The notes: generated from the letters alone by a model not told the origin. DNA of 46,776 nucleotides from Candidatus Sumerlaeia bacterium (GCA_028284075.1 JANQSL010000039.1:1-46776), one strand, 5' to 3'; shown: positions 25,762 through 35,135, counted from the stretch's first letter. A program made the numbers and translations.

Positions 25762-27540
25762 TCAGTCTACGGCCGTTTCATTCGCCTTTTCCAACACCTG
25801 CTTAATAACACGACGCGGGACAGGATCGCGGGCGAGCTGTTCCGCAGCCTGGTCATAGGTGATGCCTCCCATGGCAAGAAGAAGAGCGATGGGAACCACA
25901 CGGGAAGCCGTTGTGCCAGCCTGGATGATGGCGCTGGGAGGTGCATCCGCTTCTTCCGGTGAAAGAGCGTCTTTCCTGAAGACCGAACGGTGAAGAGCCA
26001 GACGGGCCGTTTCCTCTTTTGCACCTGTCAGAAGACTGATGGTGCGGATGGCACGGAAGTAGAGCTTGTTGTTGGAAATTCGCAAGTCGATCATGCGGTT
26101 CTCATAGACTTTGCCGACCTGCACATGGGCGCCCGTGGACAGTGCGTTGAGACAAAGCTTCAAGGCGAGTTCCGCCAGATTCAACATGCCCGGAGCGAAA
26201 CCGAGAGACGGAATCAGGACGGTGTGCATGAAGTCCACGCCTTCCACAAGATCGCTCTTTGCCGGCGGAACGGCTGCAATCAGCAGGACGCCGGTTGTCG
26301 CTTTCGTTTTACCGGCGTGTTCGAGCAGCAGACGTGTGTTGGGACCAATCTCACCAACCGCGACAGTCATTACGAGGTCGCCCTTTGCAAGATCCGGCAG
26401 CTTGTTCTTTTCAAAGGAATCGAAGTCGATTTGGAACTCCGGTCCGGAGGAGGAATAATCACTGTCCTCGTCCAGCAGTTCCTTCCAGCCGGTGCGCAGA
26501 TAGCCGCGCACATCCTCATGGTTCGCGCCGAAAGTGGGGACACACTCGGAAGCGTCGATAAGTCCGACGATTCCGGCGGTTTCGCGCCCCAGGTACGAAA
26601 TCTTGCCGCCTTTGCGCAACGCGGCGCCGCCTTCGCGAATCAGACCCTCCAGAATGTCCATGTGATCATAGACATGGGCAACGGTCTCGCGGTAACGGCG
26701 CAGCAAGAGAAGCACGCGGCGTTCAACGCTCTGAAGGTCATCCGGTTCAGCGCGTTTTGAACCTTTTTCAGGCTCAACGGCACCAACAAGTTCCAGTGCG
26801 GTGAAAAAGATCACGTCGAGAATGATCTTCGTCGCGGATCCGCCCTTCATGCGGGTGGAGCCCAACACCGGTTCCGGGCCGTAAACAGGATTCAAAACCG
26901 TGAGCTGACCATCAGCGGCCTGCTGGCGAACCACATCGGCAAAAGTCTTGTCCCAGCCCTCGATCTGAACATTGCGGGCACGGTCCATCGGGTTGAAGCC
27001 GAGCAGAACGCGTGTTGCTCGTTGATCGTTTTCGAGGTGATGTAACTGACCGGCGGTGTAAGGGGCGGCGAGTCCACAGGTGATGCCGACATAGAAGATC
27101 TTTTCCGCGCCGGCGGGAAGGCGCAAATCGAGGTCTTCGGCAGCTTTCTTCGGGTCGTCCTCGGCCCCCTCCTGTGCCTTCACGAGGGCAAGGTTTCCAC
27201 CCGCCACCAGCGGCTTGAAAACGGGCTCCAGGTGAGCCGTGCTCAACAGGCGGTTGAACTGTCGTGAGAGCATTTGGGCGAACCGGCCGCTTGTGCCGGC
27301 GCCGGAGAGGAAAATGGCCCCCTTCTCTCCAGCCCGAATGGTCTTTGCCGCATCGACGGCGAGTCGTGCGCACTCCGCGACGATTCCCTGGTCAGAGAGA
27401 GAGGGATAGCCGCCATAGCCCGCAAAGAGCTGGGCGTCAGACTGCCGGAAGAGCCGCGCCATCTCAACGGGCTCGGAAATATCAAGGTCCCGAGTCAGCT
27501 CGTTGGCTTGCTCGGTAATCGGAATCTTTTCGTCAGACAT
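25762..27540 (-). CDS. Glucokinase-regulatory-protein-like double SIS-domain protein
   Basis: A 592-residue cytoplasmic protein made of two sugar-isomerase (SIS) halves, the layout of animal GKRP and about twice the size of the MurQ etherase. The N-terminus carries PITEQANELTRDLD (7-20), close to the start of GKRP and MurQ. Half 1 has GAGTSGR (80-86), VAGGNLALVKAQEGAEDD (112-129), GFNP (181-184) and GSTRMKGGSATK (227-238). Half 2 has LGRETAGIVGLIDASECVPTFG (317-338). The MurQ motifs are thus divided: the EGAED glutamate is in half 1, while DASEC..PTFG is only in half 2. Sugar-phosphate binding is likely. Whether it is an etherase or a kinase regulator is open. It lies 166 bases downstream of the histidine kinase gene. 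Confidence 0.8.
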   Translation of the reverse strand: MSDEKIPITEQANELTRDLDISEPVEMARLFRQSDAQLFAGYGGYPSLSDQGIVAECARLAVDAAKTIRAGEKGAIFLSGAGTSGRFAQMLSRQFNRLLSTAHLEPVFKPLVAGGNLALVKAQEGAEDDPKKAAEDLDLRLPAGAEKIFYVGITCGLAAPYTAGQLHHLENDQRATRVLLGFNPMDRARNVQIEGWDKTFADVVRQQAADGQLTVLNPVYGPEPVLGSTRMKGGSATKIILDVIFFTALELVGAVEPEKGSKRAEPDDLQSVERRVLLLLRRYRETVAHVYDHMDILEGLIREGGAALRKGGKISYLGRETAGIVGLIDASECVPTFGANHEDVRGYLRTGWKELLDEDSDYSSSGPEFQIDFDSFEKNKLPDLAKGDLVMTVAVGEIGPNTRLLLEHAGKTKATTGVLLIAAVPPAKSDLVEGVDFMHTVLIPSLGFAPGMLNLAELALKLCLNALSTGAHVQVGKVYENRMIDLRISNNKLYFRAIRTISLLTGAKEETARLALHRSVFRKDALSPEEADAPPSAIIQAGTTASRVVPIALLLAMGGITYDQAAEQLARDPVPRRVIKQVLEKANETAVD

Positions 27541-27654
27541 ATGGATAAAAGAAGCGGAACTCCCGCGAAATGTCCCTCGGCACGGGGGGAGGTGCCCCAG
27601 GCGCGGGGCGGAGTCAACAGAGGGCTCTCACCGGAGCGTCGAAGAGACTCACAA

Positions 27655-27670
27655 GCTGATTCAAATCAGC
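27655..27670 (-). terminator. Small palindrome between histidine kinase and GKRP-like genes
   Basis: On the minus strand GCTGAT-TTGA-ATCAGC forms a six-pair stem with a four-base loop, 36 bases after the histidine kinase stop. A TTGTGAG tail is a poor U-tract. It could mark the 3' end of the kinase transcript or be a regulator site. The evidence is weak. Confidence 0.25.
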
Positions 27671-27706
27671 GCTCTTGATTCGCCAGGCGGCTTTGGAAGG
27701 CAGCTC

Positions 27707-30388
27707 TTATCCAATGATAATCCTCTCTCCGCGTCGGCGGCGGCCGCCCGTCTCATCGGGCGACAGACCACCATTTGTTTTTGTGGGAGGCTCTTCCTCA
27801 TCAACGCTGTCGGGTGTCTCCGGTTCAAAGGGGAGAACCAGGCGGAGTGTTGATCCCTCGCCAACCACGCTATTGGCTTCCATGCGGCCGCCCATGGTTT
27901 GAGCGAGGCCGAAGGAAACCGAGAGTCCCAGGCCCGTTCCCTTTCCTTCCGCTTTGGTGGTGAAGAAGGGGTCGAAAATGCTGTTAAGGCTGTCCTGCGG
28001 GATGCCCGGACCTGTGTCACGGACTTCGATGAAGTAGTATCCCGGCTCATGATCCATCCGGCCGGTTGCCATCGTTATAACTCCGGCGGCCTGGGCTTCC
28101 ATGGCATCCACGGAGTTGCGAAGCAGATTGATAAGAATCTGCCGAAGGTAGTCGCGGCAGATAACGACTTCTTCAACTTCGGGATCGAGCTGCAGTTCAA
28201 TTTCTATCCCGCGCTTTCGTGCTGATGCCTCGAACAATTCAATAATTTTTGAAATTTCCGTGACCAGATTGATACGCTGGTTTTCAGGCCGCGAAGGCTT
28301 GCTGACCTGGCGGAGCTGGGAAACAATGCGGGCAATACGGTCAATTTCCTCATCAATGACTTCCAGGCCTTCGCGCACGCTCTTAAGGTCCGACTCAGCT
28401 CGTGCGGGCTTTTTCACCCGGCCCTCGAGAAGCTTCATGTAGTTTTTGATAATGGAGAGCGGGTTGTTGATTTCGTGGCCGATATGCGCCGCGATGGAGC
28501 CGGTGGCCGCGAATTTTTCCGTTTGGACGAGTTTGGCCTGGGCGGCACGAAGTTCACGCGTGCGAATTTCCACGGTTTCCTCCAGCTCTTCGGCGAAGCG
28601 GGCAACTCGAGTGTAAAGGCGGCCGTGTTCAACGGCGAGTGCCAGGCTGTCAGCGATACGCTCAAGAAGCTTGATTTCGCTGCGCCCAAAGGAGCCTTCG
28701 CGATCGGAGGCGAGATTCAGCGTGCCGACGGGGCCGTTTGTCGCAACAAGGGGAACAATGCAGAGCATTGTCATGCCTTCAGGTCCAAGCGACTTGTCCT
28801 CATAGTAACGTCCCTTTGAACGGAGGCGGCGAAGCGTTAGAACCTGATCATGAAGAGCCCGGCCCATTACACTGTCCTCAAGGGGAACAACAGTGCCTTT
28901 GGAAAGAACTTCCCGGTCGGCAGGGTAGACGTACTCAAGGGCCAGTCCGTCGCGCGATTCCGTCAGCATTCCAAGCGATACGCGTTCACAGGGAATATGG
29001 ATCAGAATTTCCCGGATGATACGTGCAAAGAGCTTGTCGAGATCGAGCACGCGATTGACGGAGTGGCTGATGGAGTGGATGAGTTCGAGCTGGCTGGCTT
29101 TCTCGTCAAGCTGCTCCATCCGCTTGCCAAGGTTCTGGTAGGACAGGCGCAAAGACGCCGCCATTTCGTTGGCGGCAGCGGCGAGGCTTTCGATTTCGTC
29201 GCCGGTTCGGACATCGACTCGATAGTCAAGATCACCCTGGGCATAGCGCTGCATACCCTCTGTCAGTCGAAGGATCGGACCGGTCATCTTGCGAGAGAGC
29301 AGCGTTGCGAGAATCACGGCAACCACCGTGAGGAACAAACCCACAATGATGGCGATCCAAAGTTCACGGCGGAGCGAATCGAGCACCGCATCAAGGTTCA
29401 CGGTCTGGGCGACGGCCCATCGCACCGGCTCGACCTTTTCTTCCAGTGTCAGAAGCGCAAGCGAGCGAACCGAACTGTGGGCCACCCCGAGCCGTGTTCC
29501 GCGAACCCGCATCTCCTTTAAGTCAGGGCTCGGCTCCTCCTCCAGGAGCTCTTTGCTGCGCCGGCCCAGACTGAGAGCGAATTCCTTGTCCTGCTGTGTG
29601 GAGTAAATCACTCCCGCGCGTTCGGAGATAATAATGAGCCGCTGACCGAAACTGGGATTAAGGCGCTCGATTTCGGTGAAAACGGGACGAAGCGGAACAA
29701 GCGTGGCCAACAGCAGGGGGGTGTGTTCGTCCGGCAAATCAACCACTCGCGTTCCAAGAAACAGAGACGGGTTTTCCCAGTCTGATTGCAGCGGAAGATC
29801 CCCGGCGAATGTCTTTCGAGGCATGGTCCGGGAAATCCGCTCAAGAATCGGCGCGCCCTCCAGCTCGTGCGGAATCTCGAAGTCCCCCAGTGCTCCATCG
29901 CGCTTGATTTCCGCCAGCAGCCGGCCCCGGGAATTGATGATGAAGAGGCGGGCGTTTTGCAGGCCGGTATTTTCAAACCGTAGTGGCGATTCGAAGCGAA
30001 GAGGCTCACCCACCACACCTTGCTCGATTGTGCGTTCAATCCATGGGCGAATCTGCCGGGCGAAGCGATCGCTTTGCGCGATGCGCTCAAGCGACGCCGC
30101 GCGGGCCATGAAGCCGCGGTCGATTTCCAGCTGCATGCTTGAGGCCATGTCCCACGCCCGGTCGCGAGCACTGGACTGAATGGTTTGCGAAGCGGCGTAC
30201 CATGAAAGCAACAAGGCAACATAGCCGGGAACAGTGGCCATCAGAATAAGAATAAAGAGCACCCGGCGACGCAGAGCTCCGCGGTACTGTGCCCGGGGCA
30301 GAGGGATCTTGAACTCCTGAGTCTCCTCGGGATCGAGAAGGTCCTCAGGTTGTTCGACTGTCCCGGTGTTCTTGTCGGAATCCGTCAT
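27707..30388 (-). CDS. Membrane sensor histidine kinase (periplasmic sensor, HAMP, GAF, HisKA, HATPase)
   Basis: An 893-residue transmembrane sensor kinase. A 40-residue cytoplasmic N-terminus precedes membrane helix 1 (about 41-63). A periplasmic sensor of about 275 residues ends at helix 2 (about 343-365). A HAMP linker (about 363-415, [20 protein letters not shown]), a GAF domain (about 440-590), a coiled coil and the HisKA domain follow, with the phosphorylated His638 in HIGHEINNP. The ATPase domain has [12 protein letters not shown] (N box), DTGPGIP (G1) and [18 protein letters not shown] (G2). An acidic, then Arg/Gly-rich tail follows. No response regulator is encoded nearby. It is divergent from the ABC ATPase gene. 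The signal sensed is unknown. Confidence 0.9.
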   Translation of the reverse strand: MTDSDKNTGTVEQPEDLLDPEETQEFKIPLPRAQYRGALRRRVLFILILMATVPGYVALLLSWYAASQTIQSSARDRAWDMASSMQLEIDRGFMARAASLERIAQSDRFARQIRPWIERTIEQGVVGEPLRFESPLRFENTGLQNARLFIINSRGRLLAEIKRDGALGDFEIPHELEGAPILERISRTMPRKTFAGDLPLQSDWENPSLFLGTRVVDLPDEHTPLLLATLVPLRPVFTEIERLNPSFGQRLIIISERAGVIYSTQQDKEFALSLGRRSKELLEEEPSPDLKEMRVRGTRLGVAHSSVRSLALLTLEEKVEPVRWAVAQTVNLDAVLDSLRRELWIAIIVGLFLTVVAVILATLLSRKMTGPILRLTEGMQRYAQGDLDYRVDVRTGDEIESLAAAANEMAASLRLSYQNLGKRMEQLDEKASQLELIHSISHSVNRVLDLDKLFARIIREILIHIPCERVSLGMLTESRDGLALEYVYPADREVLSKGTVVPLEDSVMGRALHDQVLTLRRLRSKGRYYEDKSLGPEGMTMLCIVPLVATNGPVGTLNLASDREGSFGRSEIKLLERIADSLALAVEHGRLYTRVARFAEELEETVEIRTRELRAAQAKLVQTEKFAATGSIAAHIGHEINNPLSIIKNYMKLLEGRVKKPARAESDLKSVREGLEVIDEEIDRIARIVSQLRQVSKPSRPENQRINLVTEISKIIELFEASARKRGIEIELQLDPEVEEVVICRDYLRQILINLLRNSVDAMEAQAAGVITMATGRMDHEPGYYFIEVRDTGPGIPQDSLNSIFDPFFTTKAEGKGTGLGLSVSFGLAQTMGGRMEANSVVGEGSTLRLVLPFEPETPDSVDEEEPPTKTNGGLSPDETGGRRRRGERIIIG

Positions 30389-30472
30389 GGATTGCCTTCG
30401 CTTTCCGCTCTGTCTTTCAGGATGACACCTCGGCGATCATCGTCAACGAGAGAGCCCGCGAGGACATGGCAA

Positions 30473-31258
30473 TTGTCGGATGCGGTTTTTGAACTCAATA
30501 ATGTGACTTTCGGCTATCGGCGCGGAGAGCCCGTCTTGAAGGGGCTGTCGCTGGCGGTTCGCAAGGGTGAGATTCTGGGAATTGCCGGTCCCAACGGAAC
30601 CGGAAAAAGCACGTTGTTTGGTGTGATGGCCGGACTGCTGGTACCGGAGTCGGGAGAGGTCCGCTTCGACGGCCGGCCTTTGATGACGATGAAACGGCAG
30701 GAAGTGGCTCGCCGCGTTGCTCTGGTACCACAAACTGAGCACGCGGCGTTTCCGTTTACCGTGGAGCAGACAGTTCTCATGGGGCGGACTCCGCATCTTG
30801 CCTCGCCGCTGGCGGTTGAGTCGGAGTCGGATCATCGCATTTGCCGCGATGCCATGGATGCGGTCGGACTGACGCCTCTCGCGAACAGACCTTTGCAGCA
30901 GCTCTCCGGCGGAGAGCGCCAGCTGGTATTGCTTGCACGTGCGCTGGCCCAGGACACACCGATTCTGTTGTTGGATGAACCGACCGCTTCCCTCGATCTC
31001 GCTCACCAGCAGGCAGTGGCAAGACTGGTGCGTGATCTCTCGGAAAGAAAAGGACGAACCGTTGTTCTCATCGCTCACGACCTGAATCTGGCGGCGATGA
31101 TCTGCGACCGCATGGCAATTCTGAGTGATGGCTGCATGATAAAGGACGGTCCCCCGGCGGATGTGCTGAAAGAGGAGTTGATTCAGTCCGTGTGGCGGGC
31201 GGATGTTCGCGTTGATTGTGACGTGAACGAGTTCTTGCATATATCGTTGTCCCGATAG
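30473..31258 (+). CDS. ABC transporter ATP-binding protein, FecE/BtuD type
   Basis: ATPase of about 261 residues from an importer of the iron-siderophore/cobalamin/heme type. It has Walker A GPNGTGKST, the Q-loop (VALVPQTEHAAFPFTVEQ), the signature LSGGERQ, Walker B ILLLDEPTAS, the D-loop and the switch His in LIAHDLN. The C-terminal LKEELIQSVWRADVRV is characteristic of FecE/BtuD/HmuV. No permease or binding protein is adjacent. The start is uncertain. The first ATG (30422) adds 17 Arg/Ser-rich residues, while TTG 30473 begins right before the domain with AGGA eight bases upstream, so I prefer the TTG. The frame is open further upstream and overlaps the histidine kinase start. Confidence 0.8.
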   Translation: MSDAVFELNNVTFGYRRGEPVLKGLSLAVRKGEILGIAGPNGTGKSTLFGVMAGLLVPESGEVRFDGRPLMTMKRQEVARRVALVPQTEHAAFPFTVEQTVLMGRTPHLASPLAVESESDHRICRDAMDAVGLTPLANRPLQQLSGGERQLVLLARALAQDTPILLLDEPTASLDLAHQQAVARLVRDLSERKGRTVVLIAHDLNLAAMICDRMAILSDGCMIKDGPPADVLKEELIQSVWRADVRVDCDVNEFLHISLSR

Positions 31259-31453
31259 GACTGACTCAGTGGAAGAAATGAAATTTGCTTTTCATCGGAA
31301 ACCGGCCACGGGGTTTCGTGCGCGATACCGGCTGTTGCGGTCCTCGGCGGAACAAATTGCTGAGGCTCAGACGCGTCCGCTTCCGGTCAGGAGACTTGAA
31401 TTGTATTGTCATTCGACAAAGCGCATCGACTTCGAATCAATGGAACCGTGCAT

Positions 31454-32611
31454 GTGAACAAGTCTTTCAATCGCCTTATTCTGTCGGTCAGTGCATCGCT
31501 GCTTTTTTCCGGCTGCCATATGCAGATTCGCGAGCTGAAATCGGACAACGCGATGCTGGAGCAAAGGGTTCTTCAGTATCAGCAGGACTATGAGTCGTCG
31601 GAGGCTCAGATCCGTGCTCTTCAGGAGAAGATCGCCGGATTGAACGCGACGGTGAGCGAAAAAGAGCGCGACATTGCTTCATTGAAAGAGCGCGAAGCGG
31701 CAACGCGGCGGGTTATGACCGAAGCGCAACAATCGCAGGCGGAGGCGCTTGTGGACGACATGCAGGAGCGTGTCGAAAGGGAGAACGAACTGCGGCTGGA
31801 GTTGGACGGGATCGCCGCAAAACTGGAGACCGCGGAAAACGACAAGCGTCTGTTCGAGTCCCAGCTACAGGAATCGCGCATCCTGACCGAAGAACTCCTG
31901 GCGAAACTGGAGGAGTCGGCTGATCGAATCGACGGAATGGCGCAACAGGCGGAAGACTTGAGGGGAGAGCGGGACGATGCCCGCGCGGAGCGGGATGACT
32001 TTCGCCGCCAGTTGCAGGCAGCGGAGGCGGGAACGGAAGAAGCAGCGGCGCAAATGGAGGAACTGAGTTCAAACCTGAGAGATCGCGAGAAGGAACTCGC
32101 GGCAGCGGAGCGCGAACTTGCGGAGATGAAGGCTCAAATTGCCGAGAAGTCCCGCCTGGATGAAGAGGCGGTTGCAGCGCGCAACGACTTCAATGCCTCG
32201 CTGGCGGAGATTTTCTCCAATTCGGCGGGTCTTGAAGTCGTTGCGGGCGACAGACCGAAAGTGATCATGGTGAGCGACACGCTTTTTCAACCTGGCACGG
32301 TGCTTCTGTCGGATGAGGGGCTTCAACTGATGGAAGCAGTCGTTCCGGAGCTGGAAAAGCGGCAGTGGTCAGAGCTGATCGTGGAGGGACACACGGACAA
32401 TACCCCGGTCCGTAGTATGCCCTTCGTTGACAACTGGGACCTTGCGGCGGCGCGCGCATCGACTGTGGCGCGGTGGCTGGCGGCGCGGCCGGGCATTTCC
32501 GCCCGCAGTATCACGGCAACTTCTCACGCGTACTTCGAACCACGCGCAACGAACGACACGGCTGAAGGCCGGCGAAAGAATCGTCGCGTCGAGATCGTTA
32601 TCGTCCCGTAA
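31454..32611 (+). CDS. OmpA/MotB-like lipoprotein with long coiled coil
   Basis: A protein of about 385 residues. A lipoprotein signal (NKSFNRLILSVSASLLFSGC) is followed by about 200 residues of charged heptad sequence that should form a long coiled coil (ELKSDNAMLEQRVLQYQQ onwards). The C-terminal OmpA-like peptidoglycan-binding domain has VMVSDTLFQPGTVLLSDEG, VEGHTDNTPV, WDLAAARASTVARWL and NRRVEIVIVP. MotB has the same end but carries a proton-channel helix that is absent here. It is probably a periplasmic spacer tethering the outer membrane to the cell wall. GTG 31454 with GGAA eight bases upstream is the best start. An earlier TTG at 31406 would put a polar leader before the signal peptide. 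It ends flush against a minus-strand gene. Confidence 0.8.
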   Translation: MNKSFNRLILSVSASLLFSGCHMQIRELKSDNAMLEQRVLQYQQDYESSEAQIRALQEKIAGLNATVSEKERDIASLKEREAATRRVMTEAQQSQAEALVDDMQERVERENELRLELDGIAAKLETAENDKRLFESQLQESRILTEELLAKLEESADRIDGMAQQAEDLRGERDDARAERDDFRRQLQAAEAGTEEAAAQMEELSSNLRDREKELAAAERELAEMKAQIAEKSRLDEEAVAARNDFNASLAEIFSNSAGLEVVAGDRPKVIMVSDTLFQPGTVLLSDEGLQLMEAVVPELEKRQWSELIVEGHTDNTPVRSMPFVDNWDLAAARASTVARWLAARPGISARSITATSHAYFEPRATNDTAEGRRKNRRVEIVIVP

Positions 32612-33604
32612 CTATTCTCTGAAATCGATATGACAGGACATGCAGGCATTCTGCAACGCCTGCCATTGTTCGTCAGCTTTTTCCGGGACGCCGATTTGCG
32701 CCCGAAGTGCCTCCGCGGCGGCGGCGGCTTCGAGCATGCGGACGGCCATTTCCTCACCATCGAGTTGCAGTTTGGCACGACGCCGAAGGGTGGAACCGAT
32801 CGTCTTCAGTTCCGCGTCGGGACTGATATCCCGCAAGTGCTCCGGCGTCCTCCAGCCGTTCGCGTGGAACTCGCGGAGAAAAGCAAATGACTGACCGGCA
32901 TGCCGCATGGCGGCGACAAGCGGCTCCGCCGGAACGTTTGTTTCCCACCACAGTGGCATTTGCTCGGAAACCGTCTCGACGGAAAGCTCGCGGGCAGTGC
33001 CGAGAACGCTCTTCCATTGGGAAAAGTCGGACTCATCAACACCTGCGGAATTCAGCAGCCGCATCGCACGCAAGCCGCCAACATACCGTGTTTCGTACCA
33101 CTGGGCTGCAAGAGCGGCCGGTGCGAGTGCCCGTTCCTCATTCGGTGCGGCGCAGATATAGTATTTTTTCCTGTAGAAGGAAAGAACACGATTAAGAAAC
33201 GCCTGGTCGGCTGTGTTGACGGGTCCGTAGGCAAACGGAATATGAAACGCGAAGACACCGGCTTCCCGCGCGGCCGCCGGATCCACCGGCTCGATATCGA
33301 TGCAGATGAGAGTGCTGATGCCGAGTTGTTGAAGAGCGCGATAGTGTGCATTCTCCGTCGGTTTCGGGCCCGTGTAGATATCCTGGTTGATACGCCAGAC
33401 TTCACCCAGGTTTTCAACAGCAACAGACTCCGCCGGTGGCGATTCCCAGTCCACGGTCGTTCCCGCCTGTTCAATGGCCTCGGCAAGCTTCGCCACATCA
33501 GCACTGTTCAACGCATACGGGTCGGGCTCCTCCGCCGCCGCGAGTGCGGGCAGGAACCCTGTCAGAGCAAGCCAGACGCGGAGTCTCATTGGCAAACAGT
33601 TCAT
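32612..33604 (-). CDS. Exported dual-specificity-phosphatase-like domain fused to a cytochrome c'-like haem motif
   Basis: A 330-residue exported protein with a signal peptide (MRLRVWLALTGFLPALAAAEE). Residues about 65-230 follow the phosphatase-like pattern seen in many environmental bacteria: VWRINQDIYTGPKPTENAHY, LQQLGISTLICID, AGVFAFHIPFAYGPVN. At the position of the HCxxGxxR loop the sequence is YYICAAPNEERALAPAALAAQW, with no His before the Cys and six rather than five residues between Cys and Arg, so phosphatase activity is doubtful. The C-terminal 100 residues are helical and end in CMSCHIDFRE, a c-type haem attachment motif placed at the C-terminus as in class II (c') cytochromes. 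The ATG at 33604 is preferred over the long upstream frame. A clear Shine-Dalgarno is missing. Confidence 0.6.
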   Translation of the reverse strand: MNCLPMRLRVWLALTGFLPALAAAEEPDPYALNSADVAKLAEAIEQAGTTVDWESPPAESVAVENLGEVWRINQDIYTGPKPTENAHYRALQQLGISTLICIDIEPVDPAAAREAGVFAFHIPFAYGPVNTADQAFLNRVLSFYRKKYYICAAPNEERALAPAALAAQWYETRYVGGLRAMRLLNSAGVDESDFSQWKSVLGTARELSVETVSEQMPLWWETNVPAEPLVAAMRHAGQSFAFLREFHANGWRTPEHLRDISPDAELKTIGSTLRRRAKLQLDGEEMAVRMLEAAAAAEALRAQIGVPEKADEQWQALQNACMSCHIDFRE

Positions 33605-33635
33605 CAGGGAAGTTCGTGCGGGCAAGAGCGAGACA

Positions 33636-33675
33636 CAAAAAAACCGGAGACGCCCCGCATGTACGACGTCTCCGG
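33636..33675 (-). terminator. Rho-independent terminator of murA
   Basis: Arms CCGGAGACG (33644-33652) and CGTCTCCGG (33667-33675) are exactly complementary around a 14-base loop. On the minus strand the stem is followed by a run of seven T (TTTTTTTGTG), the standard intrinsic terminator, 27 bases after the murA stop. Confidence 0.85.
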
Positions 33676-33701
33676 TATTCTCGCTCCCGCCACTGATAAA
33701 G

Positions 33702-35054
33702 TTACGCCCGTGTCTCGACCTCGGAGACCTGTTCCGCCTGTTCAACACTGCTCCAGTCGATTTCCGCGCCCGGGTCCTGGAACTCTTCCGCCGTGCGGAC
33801 GATCCGGGCGCCAAGAGCGGCAAGCTTCTGGTCAAATCGCTCATAGCCTCGGTCGACGTGATAAATTCTGCGGACCTGGCTGGATCCTTCCGCTGCGAGA
33901 GCAGCCAGTGTCAGTGCTGCTCCGGCCCGCAGGTCGGAGGCCATGACGGCTGCGCCCTCAAGACTGGAAACGCCGTTGATGCTGAGGGAGTCGTCTTCCT
34001 GCGTTGTCTTTGCGCCCATACGGTTCAGTTCCAGCGCATGCATAAAGCGGTCACGGTAGATTGTGTCGCGCACTTTGGAAACGCCCGGCGTGACTGCCAG
34101 AAGCGCGGAGATCAGAGGCTGGGTATCGGTGGCGATTCCCGGGTAAGGGCCTGTTTCGATCTCCAGAGGCCGCATCGGGCAGTCCTTCCCACGCCGGACG
34201 CGGAGAGCATCCTCGCCTTGGTGATCTATCTCTGCCCCCCACTCCCGCAGCGCCCAGAGAGTTGCTGTCATGGTCGTCGGATCGACGTTTGTCAGCAGGA
34301 CGTCGCCATCCGTGATAACACTGGCCACGGCAAAAGTCGCGGCCTCGATTCGGTCAGGTTGAACCCGCCATTTGACACCATTGAGTCTTTCAACGCCGTC
34401 GATAGCGAGGGTCGAAGAACCGATCCCGTCAATTCGTGCACCCATGGCGACCAGGAGATTCGCAAGCTCCTGAACCTCGGGTTCCCGGGCGGCGTGTTGA
34501 ATCACCGAACGGCCCTTCGCCAGCGCGGCGGCCATGAGCACGTTGCACGTGGCTCCAACGGAAGGGCCGTTGGAGCCGAGCAGGTTGACCTCGGCTCCCT
34601 TCAATCCTTCGTGGCGTGCATGAACGTAGCCCTGACGTTCGACCATTTGAACACCGAGGGAGCGAAAGCCTCTGAGATGCAGGTCGATGGGACGATTTCC
34701 AATATTGCATCCTCCGGGCTTTGAAACCGCGGCCCGGCGGCGCATGGTGATCATCGGGCCGAAGGCGTACATGGATGCACGCATCCTTCGCATCATGTCG
34801 TAAGGAACCCAGTCCGTGTCGAACGATACGGGATCGATGATCATCCGTCCGTTCTTCAGGATGGCGCGAACGTTGAGATGCTCCAGAAGGAGCATCATCG
34901 ATCTGATGTCCCGAAGGTCAGGAACGTTTTCCAATACGGTCGGACCCTCGCCCAGCAGAGCGGCACACATCAAAGGAAGGCAGGCGTTCTTGGAACCACT
35001 TATTTTCACGGTGCCGCGCAGGGGCGTGCCACCGACGATTGAATACATATCCAT
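33702..35054 (-). CDS. murA: UDP-N-acetylglucosamine 1-carboxyvinyltransferase
   Basis: First committed enzyme of peptidoglycan synthesis. It transfers enolpyruvate from PEP to UDP-GlcNAc and is the fosfomycin target. About 450 residues. The N-terminus TPLRGTVKISGSKNACLPLM, the catalytic-loop PGGCNIGNRPIDLH with the PEP-attacking Cys (fosfomycin-sensitive type), GPSVGATCNVLMAA, AAREPEVQELANLL, GPYPGIATDTQPLI and DRFMHALELNRMGA are all present. The family is about 420 residues. The extra C-terminal tail (WSSVEQAEQVSEVETRA) lies beyond the fold. The frame is open further upstream, but the ATG at 35054 begins right before the domain with GAGGA about ten bases upstream. A terminator follows. Confidence 0.95.
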   Translation of the reverse strand: MDMYSIVGGTPLRGTVKISGSKNACLPLMCAALLGEGPTVLENVPDLRDIRSMMLLLEHLNVRAILKNGRMIIDPVSFDTDWVPYDMMRRMRASMYAFGPMITMRRRAAVSKPGGCNIGNRPIDLHLRGFRSLGVQMVERQGYVHARHEGLKGAEVNLLGSNGPSVGATCNVLMAAALAKGRSVIQHAAREPEVQELANLLVAMGARIDGIGSSTLAIDGVERLNGVKWRVQPDRIEAATFAVASVITDGDVLLTNVDPTTMTATLWALREWGAEIDHQGEDALRVRRGKDCPMRPLEIETGPYPGIATDTQPLISALLAVTPGVSKVRDTIYRDRFMHALELNRMGAKTTQEDDSLSINGVSSLEGAAVMASDLRAGAALTLAALAAEGSSQVRRIYHVDRGYERFDQKLAALGARIVRTAEEFQDPGAEIDWSSVEQAEQVSEVETRA

Positions 35055-35105
35055 GAAACTGAGGTCCTCGCCGAAGTTTGTCGCGGATCGGAGGGATTCC
35101 CGCCG

Positions 35106-35135
35106 ACAAGACAAAAACCGGCCGAACAATGTCAA
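35106..35135 (-). promoter_or_regulatory. Candidate promoter of murA
   Basis: A perfect consensus -35 TTGACA (minus strand, 35135-35130) is followed after 18 bases by TCTTGT (35111-35106), a weak -10. It lies about 50 bases before the murA start in the 240-base divergent region shared with the diguanylate cyclase gene. No other structure stands out in this spacer. Confidence 0.4.

Noticed and set aside
31269..31457. 62-codon frame between the ABC ATPase and OmpA-like genes
   Set aside because: No ribosome binding site and Arg-rich sequence without a domain. It overlaps the likely start of the next gene.
33387..34724. Plus-strand open frame of 445 codons opposite murA and the phosphatase-like gene
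   Set aside because: It spans two real minus-strand genes, has no ribosome binding site, and the translation has no domain.
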